Shown one piece after another: positions 19,195 through 28,609 of a stretch of DNA of 64,000 nt (the first letter of the stretch is position 1; the number at the start of each line of letters is the position of its first letter). The notes beneath the pieces were generated by a model that had not been told where the DNA came from, ran no database searches, and saw only the letters and a program-made list of their open reading frames with translations. Origin of the DNA: Mesostigma viride (taxonomy: Eukaryota > Streptophyta > Mesostigmatophyceae > Mesostigmatales > Mesostigmataceae). Made by a program: the position numbers and the translations under genes. The stretch spans positions 1,099,076-1,163,075 of the forward strand of contig RPFO01000038.1 in NCBI GenBank assembly GCA_009746045.1, read 5' to 3'.

Positions 19195-21225
19195 TCGTCA
19201 AGGCTCACGAGCCACGAGCCACGAGGTAGCCATGGCTGTCGGAGCTCATAACTTTCACGCTTGAGCCCCGAATTCAGCTGTGAATATCACAATCGCTTCG
19301 TCTTTCTTAGACGCACATGCTGATATAATTTTCCAAAGCTATAACGCACTATATGGCGAATAAACGCGCCTCGACGCAACGCAGCCTGGCGGCTGCGCTC
19401 GGCAATGAAAATACGTCTGCAGCTCCGGCTGCAGCTTCGCCATCAGGGCCGGAAGGCAGTGCTGCCACTAGTCGCGCACTGGTGGTCGTCCAGCACCCTC
19501 CCGGGCTTCCTGCCTCGCCTTCAGCCTCGCCTGAGCCAAAACGCAGCCGCCCAGCCGAACCGAGCTGGTCTGAGCGCGATTTTGACGTCGACAGGCTCTT
19601 TACCACCTTCGACGTCAACAGGCCTACCTTTTTCGACATGCCACCCATCAAGATACTGGAGCTCGTGTTTTACGGGTCACACGCCTCACTGCTGGCCCTG
19701 TGCCAGCAACTCAATTTCCACACCCACTTTTTTCGCAACGGAGTTGACGGCCGGTTTTCCCACCGCGTCTCAGACCGCCCAGTCGACACCAACCTGGCCG
19801 GCTGGTCTCGCCCCCGCCTTCAGCTCGCAGCTCTCTTTACCCTCACTAAGCGCTCGGCCAAGGACCTTCTGCACCCCGCCCCCATTACCGAATCCACCTT
19901 CGTCCACCACCTCCACGCCGCCCTCTCACAGCACGTGACGCCCATTGCTGCAGATGTGGCGGCACTTGGCGGCACGCTGGCTGCTGAGCTCCCCACCATC
20001 CCCACCGCCACCGCCGCCCTCCTCGCCTCCACCCCCCCCCTCCCTCCGCCTCCACCGACTCCATCACCGCCCAGCTCCGCGACATCGACCAGCGTCTTAA
20101 GGACAACGCCATTGCTATCGAGGTTCTGCAGAACACCGCAGGCCTCACCGCCCAGGCGGTGAAGGACATTGCCGCCAAGCCAGCCCCGGCTGGCCTGGCC
20201 GGCGATGCTCCTCCCATCACCACATGGGCGGACATGCTTAAGCAACACACCACCTCCACCACCTCCGCCGTCGCAGCCCAGCTTCAACGGCAGACGCTTG
20301 ACCTCCGCGAGGAGGCCGAGCTCGCCAAGCGCAGCCTCAACGTCATTGTCAAGAATCTCAAGATGGAGGAAGGTGAGAATTCCGAGAAGCTTGCGCGTGC
20401 TTTTGAGAGAGAAATCCTTGACCGCATGGGCCTTACTGGTGAGATCGAGCTGGCCGCCCACCGCCTTCCCCGCGCGCGGGGTAAGGCATTAGGCAGGGCC
20501 GCCCCCGCTCCTTCTCACCTTTAAGACCCCGGCGGACAAGATCTCTTTTCTCAGACGCCGCAAGCGGCTCGAGAAGACTCTCTTCACCCTTGATGACGAC
20601 TTGACCCTGGCGCAGCAAGAACGGCGACGGGAGCTATGGCCGACCTACCTCCAGCTCCGGCAGACCAAGCTAGGCGGGGCAGCCGGTGTACTGGAAGGGG
20701 GCGGCCATCTACGTCGGCCACAAGCCCTGGCAGGCGACCCCCGCGGCCCCAGCGACTCCAGACGCCCCAGCTTAGGGGAATACAGCAGTAGTAGTGTAGA
20801 ATAGATAGACCGTGGCCATGTACATGTACGCCTCCTAGAGGCCCTATTCCAGCTAAGCCACGCGCTTTATGTAATCATGTACATGTGTGCCTATGATGAG
20901 CCACACTCCAGACGATGCCTAGTTTTATTTAGTAATGCTGTGCCCATGCAGAGAGCTGCTCTCTGCTGAGATGCCACGCTCTAGTTTTTGTATAGCCATG
21001 ATGATCTTCCCCCTCACAGGCATGCTCCCCCCTTACCCGGGCATAGCGTGATAGACCATGACCTCGGGTGCGGGTGCCCTGGTGCACCTAGAGCAGGGGT
21101 AGCTTACATTCCCACCCTTGCATGAAGTAGCCTAGAATGTATTAAAAGCCATATGCCCCTTCTCAGGGCTATGTGCTACATCTACTCCCAACGGAGTGAT
21201 GTTGATAATTAATTAATTAATTAAT
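19195..21225 (+). mobile_element. ORF1-only LINE derivative, best copy
   Basis: 5' leader with CACGAGCCACGAGCC repeats and the block ATCACAATCGCTTCGTC near 19288, ORF1 at 19353-20785, then a 3' UTR. The end carries a CCCTTCTCAGGG hairpin near 21158, ACTCC-CAAC-GGAGT at 21184-21197, and a (TTAA)n tail to about 21225. No RT or endonuclease lies between ORF1 and the tail, so this is not a simple 5' truncation. Confidence 0.85.
19353..20785 (+). pseudogene. LINE ORF1-like nucleic-acid-binding protein
   Basis: ATG at 19353 starts an N-terminus rich in Ser, Ala and Pro, then a conserved block (FYGSHASLLALCQQLNFHTH). A frameshift falls in the C-rich run near 20035. The next frame carries AEAVKDIAAKP-like sequence, TTWADMLKQ, a helix (LDLREEAELAKRSLNVIVKN) and an RRM-like region. 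A second shift near 20500 leads to KTLFTLDDDLTLAQQERRRE and a final HKPW. The length of about 470 codons and the C-terminal pattern fit L1-like ORF1 proteins, which coat the RNA during retrotransposition. The three copies break at different places, so a common functional ancestor is likely. Confidence 0.7.
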
Positions 21226-21229
21226 GACA

Positions 21230-21460
21230 GGCTCCCCTAAGTTGGGTGTTGCTTGAGACTCTGGGGGTGCAGGTGCCCTGGTACGTGCACCTCGAGCAAG
21301 TGTTGTTTATACATTCCCACCCTTGCAGGAAGTAGCTTAGAATGTATTAAAAGCCATATGCCCCTTCTCTGGGCTATGTGCTACATTTACTCCCAACGGA
21401 GTTATCAAGGAGACAACTCCCAACGGAGTTATGTTCCTAATTAAATCATTAATTAATTAA
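21230..21460 (+). repeat. Second family B 3' tail
   Basis: Another copy of the same 3' UTR end (GTTGTTTATACATTCCCACC... CTCTGGGCTATGTG) with ACTCC-CAAC-GGAGT at 21389-21402. A duplicated hairpin follows at 21416-21429 after ATCAAGGAGACAA, then (TTAA)n. It is probably a 5'-truncated insertion beside the first. Confidence 0.75.
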
Positions 21461-21679
21461 TTACATACGTACCTATTCGAGTTCTCCACTTGTCTTCTCC
21501 TGGTTAGGGTTAAGTTTCTAAAACCACGAGTCGAAAACATCTTTTTCACCGTTGTCTCATTGATAGAGAAGGCTCCTAGCTGTATCCAGCTCTACTACTC
21601 AAGTCGTCTAGATATTGTAAGATTAAAACGGTAACTCATGAGTGGCTCCACATGTAAGTTACATTAATTAATTAATTAA

Positions 21680-23432
21680 CCCGTGTTTTTTTTTTTAGAA
21701 AGCGATATACTGCGTTGTAAGCTATTTATAGACCACGTCATAACATCTAGGGAATTTTTTTTTTCATAGTCATGTGTATACTTTCCTGAAAGCCCATAAA
21801 TCAAAGGATTTTTTGAGCTACTCAGACCTACAAAATGCTTATTCATTAGAAAGATAAACTGGTTTGAATACAGGGGGGTCTGACCATGACCGCGATTTGT
21901 TGACCCTAGGTCACAAGTCATGTGCTTATTCACAAATGGTTCATGAAAAAAATCTGGCTTCTTGCACGAGCTATGGGCAACATATGCAGGCTCTGTGAAA
22001 CAAAACTCAGGCCCATTGGGCCACTGGAGCTATTTTTTATTAGCATCACAATTACAACGCAGTACAACGCAGTGGGAAAAATGAGAGCCCTTCACAACAT
22101 GGCGCAACGACACGAGCCCCATAAACGGGGCCATAGTGAGCTTGGAGGGTCAAAACGTTGAAAATAGGTGTTGTATAAGTTATACAGCATCAAACATGCA
22201 TCAAACATCATGACTGGATGACATAATATGACTGAATCAGGCAGCCATAGCCAAAGCATCATCCACTCTCACAACGTGTTGAGCACATGCCTCGTGGGAA
22301 GGGAGGCACTGGGTTTTCATTCCATAACGTGTGCAATACTGAAAGAAAGAGGCATGTGTAAGCAAAGGCTTGGATACTGAGGTTGAGTGATCCATGAGCT
22401 TACATGCAGGCAAAGATGACGCTGGAATGCATGCTAGCAAATGGTGGCAAGATGCTAACAACGCATGATTATACACCATGATTATGGGCACCTAGCTGAT
22501 CTTTTTGCACAATCAACGCAGTATAAACCATCGATATCCAATCCTCACGATATATTCACGGCTTGACGAGTGACGACCTATACAGCACCTGAATACTGCA
22601 CAACTGCAACCTGCTATGGCTGACATGCAAGCAACGTCGAGTAGGATGGCGGTCTTAGAGAGGCTGGGCAGAGGTCGGTAGAAATAAGTGGAAAACTGGC
22701 AGAAACTAGGTAGAAACACGATATACTTACGCCTGCAAGCACTATTGAGCCGGTGGCAGAGGCCATTTCCAGGAAAATACAGCATACCGTAACGATAGCC
22801 ACGGTCACGCCTTACGCTATTTGCAGGCACCATCATGCCCGGAGCTACCCAATAAAAGTCTGCACAAATCTCGGTTTAGCCGAGAGTCCGGGCGTTCGGA
22901 ATGAATAAACATGTGTTAAGAAGTCGAAACACCATGGAAATACCAAGCATGGTGCCGCATCAGACCCGAGTCTTGGCGAAATAATATGTATGCCGGTTTC
23001 CAGGGTTTCCGCATGAAAGTTGGGTGAGAAACTGGAAAAATCTACGTTTCCTTTGCCCCAGTACCTCAACAAACTCGTAGAAACCTAATTATCAACCTTT
23101 GAACGCATCATCATGGTCGTACCACCCATGCAACAGCCACTGAAATTCGCGCGAAAACTGGCGAGATCTACCTGCCGCCATCGCCGTCGTCTTCACCTTC
23201 GTCCCGCGAAAATGCCTGATTTCAGTGGTACATATTTGTTTGCAGCTGTCACAAAAAAAATCCAAAAAATACCAGGATTTTTTCTTGAGTTCTACGGGAT
23301 GTAAGGAGGCCGTCCACCGAGTTTCAGACCGAAAATCTCGTATCTACTGTGCCTGCCACGTGTCAGATTACAACGCGATACATCGCGTTCTAACCCTACA
23401 ACGCGATACATCGCGTTGTAAAAAAACACGGG
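21680..23432. mobile_element. piggyBac-like non-autonomous DNA element, copy 1
   Basis: 1753 bp, beginning CCCGTGTTTTTTT and ending AAAAAACACGGG, flanked by TTAA on both sides (21676-21679 and 23433-23436). TTAA duplication with CCC...GGG ends is the hallmark of the piggyBac superfamily. The right end also carries inner inverted pairs (ACAACGCGATACATCGCGTT). No transposase reading frame was found. The insertion sits in the (TTAA)n tail of the retroposon at 23437-23830; an empty version of that tail is present at 63640-63675. Confidence 0.75.
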
Positions 23433-23436
23433 TTAA

Positions 23437-23830
23437 TCATAGCTCCGTGGGGAGCATATGTAACACATAGCCCTGAGAAAGGGGCATCTATGGGTTTGTA
23501 ATACAATCAGGGCGACAACCTGCAGGTGTAGGATGTACAACTATCACCTGCTCTGGGTGCACTAGGTGCACCTGCACCTCCATGATGGTTCATGCCTCCT
23601 AAACAAGCACAGGCACCCAGGGGCCGGGGCTTGAGGAGAGGGCCTAGAAGGCCTGCATGACATATGGGGTGGAAGGTATGTGGCTAGGCTATAGCTAGGG
23701 TACACATGGCCTCTCAGCAGGGAGTAACTCCCTGCATGGGCAAAGCATGACTCGACATTGCTACGGCTATTGCAAGGTAAGTTACATGGCCCGTATGAAA
23801 GCCATGCGACTAGTAGGTACATGCTGTTGT
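23437..23830 (-). mobile_element. Family C retroposon 3' end
   Basis: Minus-strand 3' UTR ending in hairpin GCTCC-CCAC-GGAGC (plus positions 23442-23455) next to TTAA. Nearly identical to 63655-64000. No coding sequence recognised in the part present. Confidence 0.7.
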
Positions 23831-23954
23831 TAATTTTGAACTAGGTTGTTTGTTGCATGGCTCAACTTGTTGCACTGCATACATGTGCACGTTGTCAACG
23901 CATGACATGTGCACATGATATATCTATATCTGCGTTCTATGCGCAAAATCGCAA

Positions 23955-24180
23955 ATTCAACCTTGGTGATCGTATTGTGATTTTCTGATTTGGCACGCCG
24001 CAAATAGTGAAAACCATTTGCGTTCAGTGCCGGTCCGCGGAAAACACGATCTGCAAATAAATCCAGGCCGGAATCGAACTGGGGACCTCTCGCACCCACT
24101 TTTGCTGACAATAGGACCGACGTCTCCTGATCCTAAGGCATCGCCAGCTGACACCTACAGTCCAACCGCAAAAGTTCTCC
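23955..24180 (-). mobile_element. tRNA-derived SINE-like repeat
   Basis: On minus, a tRNA-like segment includes AGTTCGATTCC (B box, plus 24080-24070) followed by GGCCTGGATTTATTTGCAG and GACCGGCACTGAACGCAAATG. The latter part recurs on plus at 49705-49795. The T-stem is partly unpaired, so it is a decayed or diverged copy. Confidence 0.55.
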
Positions 24181-24387
24181 TGTCCGGGGAGTGATGCAAG
24201 CCAGTCGGATTTGTACTAGATAAATCATTTGAGATCTGTGTGTGTAGGAGTACTACACACGTGTCCACGTGTATGAACATTGACTAGACAATTCAACTGA
24301 AGAGGATAGGGACCACCTGCACCAGGTGGCCAAGATGCCTCCTACCAAAACAAGTTGTTACATGTGAAATTCACTACCGCTCCCCAA

Positions 24388-24607
24388 TCATAGCTCAAGC
24401 GGGATCAATCCACCTTGCAGTTCCCTAGCCGATACAAGAGCGCCACCAAGGGCACCCGCTGCTTTCCGCAGGAGGCCGAGCACCACCTCACTATCCTTGC
24501 TCCTAGCAACTTTGTACAGCTGCCGAAAACTGGCATCTACTTCGGCTATTGCGGCGCCAGCTATTGGAGAAGAGTTGGAGATTGCGCCACCCTTGGCCTT
24601 CAATAGC
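24388..24607 (-). CDS. Possible terminal exon, unknown protein
   Basis: Minus-strand open segment after a pyrimidine-rich region ending TGTCCAG, running to a TGA at 24388. It encodes about 72 residues of regular, Ala/Gly-rich helical sequence (SSPIAGAAIAEVDASFRQL, then GLLRKAAGALGGALVSAREL). It looks like real coding sequence, but no upstream exon was found and the product is not recognised. Confidence 0.3.
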
Positions 24608-24880
24608 CTGGACATTGAAGGATCCGTTCATACCAGGCAAGGCGCACAAAAGAAGCAGTGCAAGGGTGCAACAAGAGGAGCATGTCAGATTGTCAGTGTT
24701 AACCTAACCAGGCATTGCTTCGAATGTGCAAAATTGAAGTTCCATACATCTGCCGTGTATGGAAATGGGAAAATGGCAATGATTCTCTGGGCACTACACA
24801 TCTGTACATTTTCTACACAGCCAATTTCCAAACATTGCTAATTTTAATTCTAGAAATGAGCAAAACTATTAATATACTAA

Positions 24881-25197
24881 CTGGCTGTTTGCGACAAGCC
24901 CGGAGCGAGTGTGCAGGGTTGGGGGGTGGGTTGAGGGTCCTAACACCCCCCCCCCTGGTACTGGTTGAGGGGGTAGGGGCGGGTCGAGACACCCCCCCCC
25001 CCTCTGCCCCCCTTCTGCAGTACCAGCAGGGGAAATAGGGGGGGGGGGGGGAGGGGTTGAGGGTCCGAACCCCCCCACCCCTGGTAGGGTGTGAGGGGGA
25101 CGGGGTGGGTTGAGACCCCTCCCCCCCCCCCCACCCCTGGTCAGGGGGGGGGGGGCGGGTAGTGCTCACTTGCTCCGGGCTTGTCGCAAACAGCCAG
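24881..25197. mobile_element. 317-bp MITE with 26-bp inverted ends
   Basis: Starts CTGGCTGTTTGCGACAAGCC and ends with its inverse complement at 25197. The 4-bp flanks CTAA (24877-24880 and 25198-25201) are identical. The interior is about three G-rich/C-rich tandem units (GGGTTGAGGGTCC... CCCCCCCC). Confidence 0.8.
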
Positions 25198-25322
25198 CTA
25201 AGCATGCTCGTGCATCCAAGAAGGTTGTCTAAACCAAAGTAAAGATGCAAAGGGTGGCTGCATGTGCTGTCTCCTTGGATCACTACGCAACAGGTATACG
25301 TCCGCAAGTATAAAATAAAAGC

Positions 25323-25614
25323 ACAAGCTTCGCTACCGCAACTGTGCCGACCATAATTATGCCTTTTCTTCGGGGAAGGGGGGAAGGAAAGATGAGGGCC
25401 AGGGGAGTGTGGGGGGGGACAAGCTTCGCTACCGCAACTGTGCCGACCATAATTATGCCCTTTCTTCAGGGAATGGGGAAGGAAAGATGAGGGCCAGGGG
25501 AGTGGGGGGGGGGACAAGCTTCGCTACCGCAACTGTGCCGACCATAATTATGCCTTTTCTTCGGGGAAGGGGGGAAGGAAAGATGAGGGCCAGGGGAGTG
25601 TGGGGGGGGGATGT
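25323..25614. repeat. Minisatellite, about 96-bp unit, 3 copies
   Basis: Units begin CAAGCTTCGCTACCGCAACT at 25323, 25420 and 25515 and end in a poly-G tract of variable length. Confidence 0.9.
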
Positions 25615-25620
25615 TGGGAA

Positions 25621-26040
25621 GACGGTATAAGCTACTTGGTTCAACTCCATGCTTAGATCTCATGTTTCTCCCCTTGTCCTGCAAAACGTTCCAACGAATC
25701 CATGTTTCTCCCTGATCTCCTCATCACATTTTGTCCACCACGATACGGGCCATGGCCCTGGTTCTATCATAGATCCTACTCTGTATAAAATATGTCACAT
25801 CAGAGCCATTGATGCAATTATCCGCTTGTCATAAGCTGACGCACAAGGGGCACGCAACCAACACCACACTGCCATGCCCATGGTGGCGAGTGTCACGGCC
25901 CAATCTTGTGGGCAAAAGACAGCAAACTTGTAAATCCCACCATCTGAGAACGTAAATGGAGTCCAAACTTGCTGACAGAAAACTGTTAACAGAGCAAATA
26001 TACCTGCCTGTCTTCGCATATCAATGAACCTGCTTGGGAT
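25621..26040. other. No gene seen
   Basis: Mixed spacer between two minisatellites. A minus-strand frame near 26055-25795 has some protein-like stretches (VWTPFTFSDGGIYKFAVF) but no supporting start, junction or homologue. Confidence 0.35.
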
Positions 26041-26042
26041 AT

Positions 26043-26508
26043 GCATCCACATCACCTACCACATGCGGTCGTGGACGGCGTCTTGTACGCATCCACGTCA
26101 CCTACCCCACGCGGCACCCCACAGTGTCTTGTACACATCCACATCACCTACCCCACGCGGCACCCCACCGTGTCTTGTACGCATCCACATCACCTACCCC
26201 ACGCGGCACCCCACAGTGTCTTGTACACATCCACATCACCTACCCCACGCGGCACCCCACCGTGTCTTGTACGCATCCACATCACCTACCCCACGCGGCA
26301 CCCCACCGTGTCTTGTACGCATCCACATCACCTACCCCACGCGGCACCCCACCGTGTCTTGTACGCATCCACATCACCTACCCCACGCGGCACCCCACCG
26401 TGTCTTGTACGCATCCACATCACCTACCCCACGCGGCACCCCACCGTGTCTTGTACGCATCCACATCACCTACCCCACGCGGCACCCCACCGTGTCTTGT
26501 ACGCATCC
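26043..26508. repeat. 46-bp minisatellite, about 10 copies
   Basis: Unit GCATCCACATCACCTACCCC...GTGTCTTGTAC, 46 bp, with very few variants, mainly A/C at one site. All three plus-strand frames stay open because the unit is stop-free in every phase. Confidence 0.95.
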
Positions 26509-26683
26509 CCTAACCTGCACCGACCCCAGCACGCCCAGCCCCTCTAATCCTGTCCATGCTCAATGAGGACATAATAACCTGCACTTACACGGACAGGCCT
26601 GCTTGCTAGCTAACGACCCTAGCTAGTGCCCCTTGGCCCTTGCTAACGCCCCCAGCTGATGCGCCTAGATAATGCACTACTGT

Positions 26684-27590
26684 TTAGAGCCGCCCGTGGA
26701 TCCCCAGACGGCCTGTGAAACCGATCCATCCACGGCCCACCCACCGCACGATCTCCCCACAGAACGCCGCTATGCCAGCCCACTCATCGTCGGTAAGCGG
26801 CTCGGTGGTCGACCGCTCTAGCCGACCAATCAGCTGCTGGATGGGGCCCTCAACCGCGCTCAGGCTCGACACGCTGCAGGAGAGTTGACGGACAAAGATA
26901 TGGGCACGTGCGCAAGGCATGAACGGACCTGGTTGTGATGAGCGCATAGCTGCACATGAGGTGGGAACCACCGACCGCGGGAAGGCTGACAGTGGGCACG
27001 CAAAGGGGGTACTGCACAGGCCAACAGAGTGAGCAGGATATGGCTCAAGAGGAGAAAGGCTTCAACTTTGCAGGGTAACCAGATGCGATTCTGATCTCTC
27101 GAAGCTCTTATTTAACCCACGTGTACAACACAAGGTACCCAACGACCCCATCACAGCGTTCCGGCTGTGGACACTCTCATTCTTAGCCCTTTCTTTGCCG
27201 TAGCCAGTGAAGCACAGCCAAGGGGGACACCAGGAATGTCGTGGCGGGAAAATGTCTCACAGAGGACAAGCTTTGTGGAAGGGGCCACCCGCCAAAAACA
27301 AATTGCTTCGTGTAAGTGACCTCCCACCTGTCGCGCAACTGGAAGAAGTCTCGGGGGGGGGCCTCCGCAGTCGCACCGTGGATCGGCAAGCCCGCAACAC
27401 CCAAACCGATGAGGGTAAATACTGCCCGACGTGGAAGAGAAATAGCTAGCTTTTCTGGGCGATTTCCATTGACGCAAGTGGCACGCACGGCGACAGGAGA
27501 TCTAACGCTCCTAGCATTTTGTCTGCTAGGATTAGCCGCTTGCACTGCAACGCGGGGGAACCTCATCGAGGTCGCCATGTTGGTCATCAT
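26684..27590 (-). CDS. Putative thylakoid-lumen protein with Tat signal (2 exons)
   Basis: Exon 1 is 27590-27328 and exon 2 is 26873-26684, on minus. The donor is CAG/GTGGGAG; the acceptor follows TCTCCTGCAG. The join completes a Ser codon and gives 150 residues. The first 55 residues are basic and Ser/Ala-rich, as in chloroplast transit peptides. LPRRAVFTLIGLGVAGLPI followed by HGATA-EAPP is a twin-arginine signal with an AxA cleavage site, so the mature chain of about 75 residues should enter the thylakoid lumen by the Tat route. The mature part is helical (VEGPIQQLIGRLERS, then DDEWAGIAAFCGEIVRWVG). I do not recognise the family; a PsbQ-like or other small lumen protein is possible. The start chosen is the first ATG in frame. 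Confidence 0.55.
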
Positions 27591-28609
27591 TCTCGGTGGT
27601 AACTGCAACAAGATTTAGGGTGGGGCACTGCCGTATGTCGACCGGTCAACGCAGGAAGAACCACAGCATAGAACTTCGGCTCCTGAAACTATCTTGCAGC
27701 CAGGTAGACGGCGTGCAGGCAGGTGATTTTACTTGACAAATGATTAAATTTGGCGATGACGCTGTTTAAATATCGGGCGATGCTTCGGGCTCCTACTTCG
27801 CGCCCAGCTCTTGTAGACTATGCTTCCCTGTATACACGCAGTCCGGCTACGAAAGCAGCGCTGCCGAGCGATCCGATTCACTTGAGACGACCTGTCGTCG
27901 CAGTTCAAAACTTCTTATCCCCTGTGCCGTATCTTTTTCTTATTCGATTAAAGGTTTAGTCAATGTCGTTCTCACAGTGTGTAAATGTCGCAAATTGCCT
28001 TCCGCCAACATAATATGGGGGATGGAAGCCTTGTCAGCGTGATCCTGCAGCCACGTGTGCTCCCATTCACACCTGTCGTCCGTGTATACTGTCCTTAGTT
28101 TCCGTCCATTACTTCGGTTACATTTTTGCGATCTACCTTGAACTGCTACAACTGTTTTAGTAGAAACAAGGCTTTGCAGGCGGGGAAATGACACCTGGAA
28201 GGCTGGACAGACAGGACAACGCAGCGTCGGCCCCGCAAGCAACGGCCCTCGCCACGAATTTACCAAAAGCTTGGCCAGGGCAAAAGCTCGCGGGACACGA
28301 AGAGAAGTAGCAGGCGAGGGAAAGACGCGTTGAGGCAGCCATATCTGGGAGGGCTGTGATTACACATAGTGTTTGTGAACTGACATTCTGAATCGAGAGG
28401 CCACGGCTCCGTCGAACTTTTACAATGGCTTCCGGGCGAGATATGCATGGGTACAGCCCAACGCGCTTGGAGCCAGGTTGTTTTGCTCTGTTCTGAAACG
28501 CAGTTGTCAGAGTGAGAGAGGAATGCAGCCATAGGTGGCCTGCCTGGTAGCAATTATCGCCTAGCTCTAGTTAATATATTTTAACGGTCTTGAATAAGAC
28601 AGTTCAGAA
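27591..28609. other. Intergenic region upstream of NHX
   Basis: Lies between the divergently transcribed lumen-protein and NHX genes, so it probably holds both promoters. A plus-strand frame at 27756-27956 (MTLFKYRAMLRAPTSRPALV) has a presequence-like composition but no continuation was found. No clear TATA box was identified. Confidence 0.4.

Noticed and set aside
21676-23436. LTR or retroposon identity for the TTAA elements
   Set aside because: Ends are inverted, not direct, with a TTAA duplication, and no RT or tail is present.
26024-26566. His/Pro-rich repeat protein
   Set aside because: All three frames are equally open because of the 46-bp minisatellite.
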